Below, one piece after another: positions 1-10,900 of a stretch of 64,000 bases of DNA (positions are counted from its first letter, which is position 1; every line of letters begins with the position of its first letter). This DNA is from Eucommia ulmoides (taxonomy: Eukaryota; Streptophyta; Magnoliopsida; Garryales; Eucommiaceae): assembly GCA_016647705.1 (NCBI GenBank), contig CM028335.1:24158905-24222904 (forward strand), given 5' to 3'. A program made the position numbers and the translations under genes. A model generated the notes under the pieces. That model searched no databases and was not told the DNA's origin. It saw only the letters and a list, made by a program, of their open reading frames with translations.

Positions 1-343
1 CACTTCAACCCACTAATCTCCTTTCCCATCAACTCTATCGATTCTGCCCAAATCAAAAGCTCAAAACCTTCAAATCATAAACTCACCATCAATTCGAGAA
101 AAAAATAATAATAAATAAATGTAGTTCATCCTCTCCATCGCATACCTCGTTGACTTCTCATCCAACCCCTCTAGATCCTTCTGTTTGGGTGTTGCAGCTA
201 AACAGAGAGATAGAGAAAGACAGATTGGGGAATAGTTTCTATTTTGGGCGTGCTGTAGAAATTGATAACCTAACTATAATTTTAGACAATTATCAAAGAA
301 TTAATGTACAAAAAATTATTAGCACTAATTAAAGACACTAATC
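1..343. other. Left edge, no gene recognised
   Basis: Moderately AT-rich sequence at the window edge. A 60-codon open frame at 150-332 has no recognisable domain and I do not call it. If the duplicated leader-like segments to the right (344-633) belong to a minus-strand gene, this stretch would be its first intron, with the body of the gene outside the window. Confidence 0.4.
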
Positions 344-633
344 ACTTACCTGAACAAACAAAGAAGGAGATGCAACGATGACGACAGTTGCAGAATAGGA
401 GAACCTAAATTTCAGCAGATTAAACACCCAAATTAAGAGGGGAACAGTAGAAATATTAACCCTAATTGAATACATTAATCACTTACCTGAACAAAATTGA
501 AGACGAAGGGAGGAAACCAAACGGTGATGGCAGGGGCTGAACAGGAGACCTAGAATTTCAGCAAATTCAACACCCAAATTGCAAGAAAAAGATAAATAAA
601 TTGGAGAAATTAAGAGGGGAACTCACGTTTTTT
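344..633 (-). repeat. Duplicated leader-like segment with two splice-donor consensus sites
   Basis: Two related copies lie side by side, about 344-447 and 481-630, about 137 bp apart. Both share an aatttcagcaaattcaacacc-like stretch and an attaagaggggaac end. Read on the minus strand, each ends in TTGTTCAG|GTAAGTG, a perfect plant 5' splice donor; the exon-side bases are at 350 and 487. This looks like a duplicated non-coding first exon of a minus-strand gene whose coding part would lie left of the window. That is inference; no coding sequence is visible. Confidence 0.35.
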
Positions 634-1709
634 TTTTTTTATAAATTTGCCGATTAAAACCCTAAAGAACACCAATCTATCTTTGGGTTTACTCCCCCAT
701 TGATTTGATCAGATATATGAACACAAATGTTGGAGGCGAAGCGCAAGAAAATGGGTTCTCGTCCAAATTGTCCACACATTTCGAATGTTTTTCACTCCAA
801 TGCAGTTCGCAAGGGAGGAAATGCATCAATTCCAACCGGAGGTGCAAACCCTCAGATAACCGGAAGATACAAACTCCGGTGGAGGAAAGAAGAACGGATG
901 CTATGAACACGAAAGTCGGATGACAAAAATAACGAAATTAAAGGATTTAAGTTCAAATATACCTCACCGTTTCGTCGCGAAGATATCCAGCTAAAAAAAA
1001 CTGAAATTCCTCCGGAATAGAGCTAAGCTCCAATTGAGCCCGTTGTAGATCCTCCGCCGGTTTGCGGTTCCCCCAGCTTTCTTCTCCCTCTGTAAATCAG
1101 TCACCAGCTACAATGTCTACACGCCAAACAATGGGTCCACCGTCACAGGGTTGGCTACTGGAATACAGTAGCAGGGGTTAAGTACCGACACAAACCATGG
1201 ATTGAGAGCTTGATGAATCGATTTACAGTGTTAAACAAATGTTTAATTAGAGCATTAAAGGTAAAAAATATACAGCTGAGATTCGGATTTGTGCAGTAGC
1301 TTGAGGTCGAATACTGATGGCGAAATGCAGGACAATGTTGAAATTGCAGTACCATTTAACTACTACTTCCATGTGACATGGAAATTAGGGTTCAGTACGG
1401 CTATGTTTAGAGAGACTAACCCCAAATCAGATGACCCCAAATCAGATGAGACGACCACCTATGCACCGTCGTCATAAAGGGAGAGAGACGACCACCTATG
1501 CACCGTCTCCAGGTCTCGAGTGATCGTCGTCGTCGTCTTCGCAAGGGAGGGAGGGAGGTCGTCTTCTCTGATGGTTATCTAATTTTCAGATCAAAACCCT
1601 AAATCAGATGAGCAAGAGCGAGAGAGAGAGGAGGGAGAATGGTTTCGAAATAGAAATTGATGAAATGGAAAAACAGAGACGCACCTGGAGATAGAGTGGA
1701 GAACTAACG
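634..1709. other. No recognisable gene; short local repeats
   Basis: Contains an 11-bp T run near 620-642 and short local duplications, such as ccccaaatcagatga twice at 1420-1450 and acgaccacctatgcaccgtc twice at 1450-1505. GTC/CGT trinucleotide runs occur around 1520-1560. Open frames on both strands are short and low-complexity. I see no conserved domain. Confidence 0.4.
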
Positions 1710-2017
1710 GAAGACGGATCGTCGCCGTCGTCTTCGCAAGGGAGGGAGGGAGGCCGCCGTCGTCGTCTTCGCAAGGGAGGGTGAGATCTGGCCATTTCGA
1801 TTTCGGCAGCGGCTGGGGATGCGAAGGCAGAGACAGAGAGAGTGAGACGGGTGAAAGGGTGAGGAAGACGGATCGTCGCTGTCGTCTTCGCAAGGGAGGG
1901 AGGGAGGCCGCCGTCGTCGTCTTCGCAAGGGAGGGTGAGATCTGGCCATTTCGATTTCGGCAGCGACTGGGGATACGAAGGCAGAGACAGAGAGAGTGAG
2001 ACGGGTGAAAGGGTGAG
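1710..2017. repeat. 154-bp tandem duplication, GA/CGT-rich
   Basis: Copy 1 spans about 1710-1863 and copy 2 about 1864-2017, nearly identical. Each contains gaagacggatcgtcg, two cttcgcaagggaggg blocks, gatctggccatttcg and an agacagagagagtgagacgg tail. A further partial copy of the cttcgcaagggaggg block lies at 1540-1560. The Ser/Pro/Arg-rich open frames through this region arise from the purine-rich repeats and are not credible proteins. Confidence 0.85.
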
Positions 2018-2107
2018 GCAACACAAATTCGGCAGAGACAGCAGGGTTATGATCTTGAAACTCTCAAAAGTAGGCTAAGAAGTAAATGCAGCCACTGTTT
2101 GTGTTTG

Positions 2108-2137
<30 letters not shown>
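2108..2137. repeat. (AT)n / (ATGT)n microsatellite
   Basis: A run of AT dinucleotides at 2109-2128 passes into three ATGT units. It abuts the first copy of the 105-bp-period repeat. Confidence 0.9.
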
Positions 2138-2139
<2 letters not shown>

Positions 2140-2334
2140 GATGTTGTATATATCAAAAGACATCCAACGGTTACGATTATCTAGAGACATCGGACGGCTG
2201 TGAATGTAAATGAGCTGATTTATTATATAGATATGTTGTATATAGATGTTGTATATATCAAAAGACATCCAACGGTTACGATTATCCAGAGACATCGGAC
2301 GGCTGTGAATGTAAATGAGCTGATTTATTATATA
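2138..2334. repeat. Direct repeat, two 92-bp copies 105 bp apart
   Basis: Copies at 2138-2229 and 2243-2334 are nearly identical; one visible difference is ctagag versus ccagag. Both contain catccaacggttacgatta and agacatcggacggctgtgaa. The separator is an AT-rich 13-bp stretch and the second copy runs into another AT microsatellite. The paired aacggttacgat and catcggacggctgtgaat motifs recall the ends of small plant transposons, but I find no clean terminal inverted repeat. Confidence 0.85.
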
Positions 2335-4464
2335 TATATATATATAAATTTATAGAAATAATATATGTTACTAATAAAACTAAAATATTAAATTAAAAAA
2401 TATAATTTAAAAGAGAAAATATAATATATAAAACTTATGACATTATATTTACGGAAATTATAGAAATAATATATGCACATTAAAGTTTAAATTAGTAATA
2501 ATACTAAAACATTAAAATTAAAAAAAATTAAATTAAAAATATTATAAATATAATATACAGAAATTATGAACATTAAATTTATAAAAATTATAGAAATAAT
2601 ATATGGACATTAATTTAGTTATAATACCGAAATAATTAAATTATAGAAATTAATTAATGAAATAATATAAAAGATGAAAAATAATATATCAACATTAAAT
2701 TTAGTAATAATACAAAAATATCAAATCTACCAAAAATTATGGAAACAATATATGCACATGAAATTTAGTAATAAAAAAAAATATTAGATTTATAGAAATT
2801 AATTTAAAAAAAATAATATAGAAAATTATGGATATTAAATTTATAAAAAATAAAATTGAAAAAATATATAGAATATTAAATTTAGTAATAATACAAAAAG
2901 ATTAAACTTGTGATGAAAAATACAGAACTAATATATGCACATTCTCTAGTAATAATATAAACGAGAAGATATAAAATACAGAAATTCTGGACCGTAAAAA
3001 TTGATGAAAATTATAGAACTAATATATGCACATTTAATTCAGTAATAATACTAAAATATTAAATTTACATAAATTAAATTAAAAAATAATATAAAGAGAA
3101 AATATAATATACGAAAAATTATGAACATTAAATTTATAAATTATAAAATCATATATTAGACATCTATGTAGTAATAATACAAAAACATTAAATTTATATA
3201 AATAATTAAAGAAATAATATTAAAGAGAGAATATAATATACAAAATTTATAGACAGTAAGTTTAAAAAAATTAAAGAAATAACATATGGATATTAAATTT
3301 CATAGACATCAAATTTAGTAATAATACAGTTATATTTAATTTATAAAAAATTATAAAAATAATATATACACATTAAATTTAGTGATAATACTTCAATATT
3401 AAATTTATGAAAATTCAATTAAAAAAATACTATAAAAGGGAAAATATAATATACAAAAATTGTGTACATTAACAACAAATTTAGAAATAATAAATAGGAT
3501 ATTAAATTTAGTAATAATACTAAAATATGAAATGAAATTAAAGTAATAATATAAAAGAGAAAATATAAATACATAAATTTTAGACATTAAATTTATAAAA
3601 ATTATAGAAATAATATATGCACATTAAATTTAGTAATAATACTAAAATATTAAATTTACAGAAATTAAATTAAAAAAAAAAAACTATAAAGAGAAACTAT
3701 AAAATACAGAAATTTTGGACATTAAATTTATGAAAATTATAGAAATAATATAAGCACATAAAATTTAGTAATAATATTAAAATATTAAATTTATAGAAAT
3801 TAAATTAAAAAAAAAAATATAAAGAGAAACTATAATATAGGAAAATTATGGACACTAAATTTATAAAAAAATGAAGAAATTATATATGGACATTAAATTT
3901 AAAAATAAGACTAAAATATTAAATTTATAAAAATTAAATTAAAATAATAAAAAATATATATATACGAAAATTATGGACATTAATTAGTAATAATACAGAA
4001 AAGAAATTATAAAATTAATATATGAACATTAAATTTAGTAATAATACAAAAATATTAAATTTATAAAAAAATATAAAAATAGTATATGCACATTAAATTT
4101 AGTAATAGTACTGAAACATTAATAATTAAATTAAAAAATAATATAAGAGAAAAAATATAATATACAGAAATTATGAACATTCAATTTACAAAATGCATAT
4201 TGAATTTTGTAATAATATTGAAACAATAAATATATAGAAATTAAATTTAATAAATAATAACAAATAAAAAATATAATATACATGAATTATGAACATTAAA
4301 TTTTTTTAAAAAATAGAGATAATAGATAGGATATTAAATTTAGTAATAATACTAAAAATATTATATTTGCAAAAATTAAATTTAAGTAACAACATAAAAG
4401 AGAAGATATAAAATACAGAAAAATATATAGAATAATAAATTTTGTAATAATACTAAAATAATAT
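2335..4464. repeat. AT-rich divergent tandem array, block 1
   Basis: This block is dominated by A and T and built from diverged copies of a composite unit of about 135 bp. For example, the stretch starting attatagaaataatatatgc at 3601 recurs at 3736 and about 3870. The unit has two halves. One is about 62 bp and contains cattaaatttagtaataatac. The other is about 73 bp and contains gaaattaaattaaaaaataa, aaagagaaaatataatatac and aaattatggacatt. In places only the first half repeats, so intervals vary between about 65 and 140 bp. The array resumes at 5432 after a retroelement insertion. Phe/Leu/Ile/Tyr-rich minus-strand open frames here are compositional artefacts. Confidence 0.8.
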
Positions 4465-5431
4465 TGTTGGTGTGTAAAATTGGTACACATCTCGAGTACG
4501 GTCTAGTTGGATGACGGGTGGGTCCCCTTGCTGAGGTGGAATCGTGTGTTGAAAAGTTCTCGAATCAGTTGTCCTAGGTCCTGGGAGGATCGAGCTGCTG
4601 TGTCTAGGGTCCTGCTCCTCAGGGGGTCAAACTGTTAGTGTGTAAAAATAGTACATATCTCGAGTACGGTCCAATCGGATGACGGGTAGGTCCCCTTGTT
4701 GAGGTGGAGTCATGTGTTGGAAAGTCCTCGAATGAGCTGTCTTGGGTCCTGAGAGGACCGAGTTGCTGTGTCCAGGGTGTTGCTCCTTAGGGGGTGTGCC
4801 TACAGAAGGCTTAGACTGGGATTTGTCCCGGTGAAAGCCCCTCCAGCGTGATAATCAGTGCTTAGAGAGGAAAGGTATAAAATATAGCAAATAAACAAAT
4901 GAACTCGCGCGTAATGCAAAACATTCAAACGTACCTCGGGCTTACATAGCCCCCGATATATATAGGTGTTGGAGATGATTAGTCGGGCTTAAACACGGTT
5001 AATTAGTCGAAACCCTGTGTTTAGCTGATAATCTGGGGCGTTTAGGAGGTAATCGTTGGGCTTGGGCTTTTGGGCCCATTTGGTGAAGCCTGTTGGCATT
5101 TGTCAGGCTTGCGACGGTGAGCTAGTGGAGGAGAGCGGAGATCTGTGAAGTCTTGGCGAAGAAACAAGGTGAAAGGAGGAGCCGGTCAAGGTGAACGGTT
5201 GAGTCCCTGAAACTGATCGCCCAAGGCATGGGGCAAAGCTCAAAGTGGCAAGTCCCTGCGGGGCTCCTTGCTCCTCCGTAGATGTAAATGAGGTTCCAAG
5301 GAGGAGCTGTGGTCGGCGTATGCTCCAGTGTAGTGTTTATAGATTTCGGAATGCATCTCTGTCACTATAACAACGGACACGTTGCTGGGTCTCAAGTGCT
5401 GACTCAGAGATGTCCGAAAATACTCTCATCA
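4465..5431 (-). mobile_element. Solo LTR inserted in the AT-rich array (TSD aatat)
   Basis: A 967-bp GC-richer island interrupts the AT-rich array. It starts TGTTGG, ends CATCA and is flanked by a perfect 5-bp target-site duplication, aatat at 4460-4464 and 5432-5436, so it is a retroviral-type integration. Read on the minus strand it begins TGATGAGAGTATTTTCGG and has a TATA-like ctatatata near 4965-4975. It ends in ttttacacaccaaca, the usual order for a plant gypsy-type LTR, so I place it on the minus strand. Its terminal 168 bp (4465-4632) are tandemly duplicated as 4633-4798. No coding sequence, second LTR or primer site is seen, hence solo LTR or a very small non-autonomous element. Confidence 0.85.
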
Positions 5432-6540
5432 AATATATCTACAGAAATTAAATTGAAATAATAATATAAAAGAGAAGATATAGAATACAGAAATTTTGAA
5501 TAAATTATATAAATAATATATAAGTATTAAATTTAGTAATGGCACTGAAATATTAAGTTTTGTAGAAATTAAATTAAATAAATAATATAAAAAATATAAT
5601 ATACGTAAGTTATGGATAACAAATTTACAAAAATTATAGAAATAATATATGTACAATAAATTCAGTAATAATAATAAAATATTATATTTGCAAAATTTAA
5701 ATTTAAATAATAATATAAAAGAGGAGATATAAAATACAAAAAAATTGGACATTAAATTTGAATAAATTATATAAATAATATATGAACATTAAATTTAGTA
5801 ATGATACTGAAATATTAAATTTATAGAAATAATATAAAAAAGAAAACATAATATATAGAAATGATGAACATTAAATTTACGAAAATTATGCAAATAATAT
5901 ATAGACATTAAATATAATAATAATACAAAAAAGAAATTATAGAATTAATATTTAGAAATTAAATTTAGTAATAATACAGAAATATGTAATTTACCAATAA
6001 TATAGAAATAATATATGTACATTAAATTTTGTAATAATATAAAAATATTAAATTTATAAAAAATTAATTAAAAAAAAGTAATGAAAAAGAGAATACATAA
6101 TATACGTAATTATGGACAATAAATTTTAATTTATTTTTTTATAGAAATAATATATGGACATTAAATTTAGTAATAATATTGTATCGTTAAATTTGTAGAA
6201 ATAAAATTAAAGAAATAATACAAAAGAGGAAATATATTATACAAAAAATTACGGAAATTAAAATTATGAAAAAAATTAGAAATAATATATAGGATATTAA
6301 ATGTTGTAATAATTCTAAAGCATTAAATTTGTGCAAATTAAATTAAAAAATTATAACAAATACAGAAATTCTGGACCTTAAATTTACACAAATTATAAAA
6401 ATAATATATGCACATTAAATTTTAGAATAATACTAAAATATTAAATTTACATAAATTAAATTAAAAAAAAATTATAAATAGAATATACTATACGAAAATT
6501 ATGGACATTACATTTACAAAAAATATATAAATAGTATATG
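5432..6540. repeat. AT-rich divergent tandem array, block 2
   Basis: Continuation of the array at 2335-4464 with the same two half-units. The cattaaatttagtaataatac landmark recurs, with variation, near 5526, 5653, 5789, 5905, 5959, 6020, 6160, 6295 and 6412. It starts with the right copy of the aatat target-site duplication of the LTR insertion and ends abruptly at about 6540. Confidence 0.8.
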
Positions 6541-7880
6541 TGTTAACTCTAAAGGATCAACTCCTATTTTGATGGTTTTGATAATTTAATTAAATTGGAT
6601 ATTTATCTAGACTAATATTTTGCTTGATACATGTTTACAGTATATCAATCAAGATAGTATATCAACCAGGATCGATGGTGGATCAAGATAATAAATTGAG
6701 GAAATGAGAAATAGTAAAAAAGAATATTAATGATCAAGATGATGCCAACTGAAGACATGATGAAGAAGACATTTTTTTGAAGCAATTCTTTCTTTCTTTT
6801 TTTGTTTTTAAAAAAAATAAATTAAAACAACAATTATATTACTCAATTCATGATAACCCGATTAATATAACTTGCTGCACGTCAAATATGTGTGATTATG
6901 TATTTAGAAATGCTTAAAATATTGCCTTAAAAAATGTGCTAAAAAAATCAGTTAAAATCAATCACGGGGCCTAAAAAATCAGTTAAAAAATCAGCCTTCG
7001 CCCTCTTCCATTTGTGCTGGGGTTTCGTTTCATCGGAGGGTGTTTAAGATCGGAGGACACCTATCCAATGCTCTTGGGATGGGCTGGTTGAGCGTTGCAA
7101 TCTTTCCCGAGATCAGCTTCACCCCGCGGCCCCTTAGTATGTTGGAGCATCCCTGCAGATATGTGGGACGAATGGCCGGCGTCTCTCTTGTCAGATTCTT
7201 CATCCTTCATACGCAATTACTCGCACTTTGTTAATGGTAGGCGCAGAGCACTGTGGAGGTGGCGGTGACGGGTTTTGAGTAAATTGGTCATATGAATCAT
7301 ACCCCTTGCACAAACATTGCCCATTGGTGTCGCTTAATCCAAATATTATCTCGGAAAATCCAAAGCCAACTGATTTTAAGCAGCGTTTGGTAACATAAAA
7401 TTCAAGTCTTAGATTGGAATTGCAAACAACCGATTTTTACACGTTAATTCCAATTATGAGCCCCCAATTCCATGAAACCAAAAACTACCTTAATTGTTCG
7501 AAATTTTCTAACATTGTGCCATCCCATTTGAGAAGCGATTCGTCCGCAAGTTTACAAAAGAATGGGGTTCTGATTAAACCAGAATGTTCAAAGTGAAATA
7601 CCACCAAATGCTTCTTAATCAAATACTACTATATCTGCCTGGTTTTGGCTACTGGGCAACTGGAAAATGTACCTTATTTAGAGCATGTTTTAGAGTCTAA
7701 AGAGTTTCTAGTGGAAATTCACTAAAATCTAAGACGGTTTCTTTTGACAATTTCAACCACGAGGGAAAAAAAAATCATTAAAACCGCCATAAAATTAGAG
7801 ATAATAAAAAATGACTAAGAAAGAAAAAAAAAGTGAAGAAATTACACAATGATTCAGCCTCGGCAGCTACAAAAGGAGCC
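6541..7880. other. Unassigned stretch downstream of the response regulator gene
   Basis: At 6541 the sequence changes to a tgttaactctaaagg start followed by AT-rich DNA to about 6980. It resembles the first part of a copia-type LTR but has no confirmed second end. A GC-richer patch at 7000-7270 has an open frame of 64 codons (7040-7234) with no domain I recognise. At 7380-7480 a gcgtttggtaacataaaatt-like motif resembles the ends of small hAT-type MITEs. The last 100-200 bases next to 7881 should include the 3' UTR of the minus-strand gene. Confidence 0.4.
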
Positions 7881-7952
7881 TCATATACATGATCCGAAAG
7901 AGTAAGCGTCGAATCCAAATTCTCCATCCATTAAAATCGTTCCGTCTTGTTC
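7881..7952 (-). CDS. Exon 6, C-terminal tail and stop
   Basis: The acceptor is cattaatgtag-like (ATGTAG|GAACAAG). It encodes 23 residues, from [12 protein letters not shown] to SFGSCI, followed by TGA at 7883-7881. The phase-0 junction with exon 5 and the similarity of LMDGEFGFD to tails of related type-B regulators support this short exon. Intron 5 is 100 bp (7953-8052). Confidence 0.85.
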   Translation of the reverse strand, partial: EQDGTILMDGEFGFDAYSFGSCI

Positions 7953-10900
7953 CTACATTATATAACGATCAATCAACTTATAAAATTGCGTAAGAACGGG
8001 TTTTATAAAATTTGAACAACAAAAAAAAAGGAAAGCTCAAAATATAAAGTACCCGTTTGATCATTGAACTCATTAGATCATCCAAGGAGGAGTCATAGCC
8101 ACTGGGAAATAACTTGGTTTGCTCCAAATTGTAGTTCTCATTCGATCTAATTCTCGATTCAACCCCTAATTTATCGATACTGTTATGAGCATAACTGCTG
8201 CCGGAATCCGATCTTCCGATTAAAGAAACATCCATTTTCCTAATGGAAAATCCATTGTTTTCTGCCAAGGCCACCGGAACATTGTTTTCCAGCAGCTGAC
8301 AATTCAATGTCCCGAAAGCATTACTGGAGCCCTGTGTATTACGGTCTACCCAAGTCTGATTTTGACCCGAAACCAACGAAAAATCAATCGGCAACTGATT
8401 GTGATTCAAAGATTCAACCAGCGGAGAAGAATTCGACGGGAATTTCGATACCGCAAAATCCGACGAACCGTTGAACCCTCCGCCGGAGTTGAGCTCCAAA
8501 GAAGCTGGAATTCCCTGAAACAAGGTCGAAGTTTGGGCTCCAGCCAAAACGACCGGCTGGAATTTTCGAAGAGAATCGATCGAATTGGTTATCAAATTCG
8601 GGGGTTGATTCGATTGGATAAGTCCCGATGAAGAAGTAAGGCTGCGGAGGTTGACGCCGGCAGCGGGAATATTCAGCTGACCAAGCATTCCACCACCGGG
8701 ATTATATGGCGTTAATGGCGTATTCGTGATTCTTGCCGATCCGGAATACGATCGGAAATCGTTGAATCCATCCAATGAACCGATTCGCATGTAAGGAGAA
8801 GAATCTTTACCACTTAAGGCTGCAACAATATTAACTTGCTGGTTTGCTACTGAACTGATTCTCTTCAGATAGAGCCTATATTTCTGTAATATATAGACCC
8901 AAGAAAAAAATCAATATCACCAATATTGATTGGTGAAGAAACAAAGCGAATAAGTAGCCGTTTGGTTGATAGTGTCAAAGACTTAAAACTGTTCCCAGAT
9001 TTCTGTTCCTCAGTTCATAGATTTTTTATTTCCATATTTCTATGTTGGTTCCGAGTTTTAAGAGAACAGAAAAGGAAGCAGTAAGGCAGCATTTGCTTAG
9101 TGTTTCTTCTCTTCCCACATGAAACTTGGAACAAAAACAGAAATATGAGAATGTAAAAGGAAGCATCAAGGTGAATTTTGTTTAGTGTTTCCATTCCCAG
9201 ATTTCTGTTAATTTGTTTTGTTTAGGTTTTCACAACAAAACAGACTTTCCTTTTTCTTTTTCTTTTATTTCCATATTTCAATTCTGGTGGACCGGTTCCA
9301 TGTTTTACGAGGACAGAAACAAAAATACCGAGGAGGCGTTTGTGTAGTGTTTCTTCTCTTTCCACGTAAAACTTGGAACAAAAAGAGAAATATGAGAACA
9401 CAAACACTTAACTAATGCCACCTAAATTGATTTTTTTTCCTGATTTTAAGACTGTAGTTTGATATCTTCGAACTATACAAAATGGGTACGCAAAAACATC
9501 GAAGGAAATAACAAAACAACAGAGAGAGAGAGAATCATGCCTGGAGATGGCTCGCTACATTCTCCCTGGTAAGCCCGTCAACATTCATAAGATCAAGAAT
9601 CCGTTTAGGAACCGCTTCTGCTTTAGAAACAATGGTAAACAAATTGAAAAAAAAAAAAAAAAGGATCATCATAGAAAATTGGAAAAGGAAAAAACAAACA
9701 AACATAATTTTAAAGGTAAAAAAACACACTTTCTATCCCCAATTGATTCACGGCGGCAACAAACTTCCGGTGAAGCTCAATTGACCAAACAACCCGCGGT
9801 TTCTTCTGCGTTGACGGGTCGTCCTCCATATCTTCACCATCTTCTTCCTCGTCTTTTCTTTTTCGATTGATCTTCCCGTTATGATCCGAACTACCCGTTA
9901 TTCCATTTCCTCCTCCCTCAATTCCCTTTTCTTGACTCATGGACTTGTTTTTGCTCTTGGGATCAATTTTCTTTCGTCGAATCACATGTTGCCATATGTT
10001 CCTCAGCTCCTCAAGCCTAACCGGCTTCACCAAATAGTCACAAGCGCCATGAGTTATCCCCTTCATTACGAGTTTTGCATCGCTATTTGCGGACAACACT
10101 GAAAATCAATTTAGTCCTTCAGTTATATCAACAAGATTAAATTCATCGAGCTAATAAGAAACTAGATGTGGAGTTTGTACTTAACATCGTACTTAAAAGT
10201 CAACTAAAAGCTTATAATTTTTTATCCCAGTGCTTTTTTCTCTTTACTTTTAGCCATTTTAATAAGATGTTTGATTAAATCATCGAGTTGATATCAACTA
10301 CATGTTGAATTCAACTAAAGACACATTACTTTTTGATCCCAGTGTTTTACTATTTAAATTGTTAGATTAAATGAATCGAGTTCCCATCAACTAGATATTG
10401 AATTTCTATTTAATATCTTAGTTCAAATCAACTAAAAGGTAAGTTGGTAAGGATTAAAAATGAAGTAACTTAAAGACTAGATAAAAAACAAAGCAATCAA
10501 AACGATCCCTAAATTAGAACCCTAAATTGTTCCTCAAATTTCATGGGGAAAAAAATAAAATACAAAATCCATTTCAAGAAATGGGTTTTGGAAAGAAGGA
10601 AAGTCAGGAAAATGGGTCCTTACTTATGACAGGAAGGTCCATTTCAAGGCCAACGAGTTCGAGGAGCTTAAAACCATCCATGTCTGGCATATGAACGTCG
10701 CTGATAACGATGTCGAATCTGTTCCTGTTTTCTCTCAGCATTTTCAGAGCGATTCGTGCCTGACTCGTTGTTGTTACTGGAAAACAAAGAACAGATGCAC
10801 GAATTTACTTAGGTAGTGTTTGGTAGCAAGTAATTCAGACATTGTTTCTAGTTCTTGTTCTGAATTTCCAATTTATATGAAACCAAACAGTACCTAGTAT

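Noticed and set aside
1591..2026. Overlapping Ser/Pro/Arg-rich minus-strand open frames up to 140 codons
   Set aside because: They exist in several frames at once because of the GA/CGT-rich 154-bp duplication; no domain, and composition alone explains them.
3405..5752. Hydrophobic Phe/Leu/Ile/Tyr-rich open frames that could look like membrane proteins
   Set aside because: They are translations of an AT-only tandem array; frames shift between repeat units and no start context is kept.
7040..7234. 64-codon open frame in the GC-richer patch
   Set aside because: No recognisable domain, no splice context and no homologous copy in the window; kept only as unassigned sequence.
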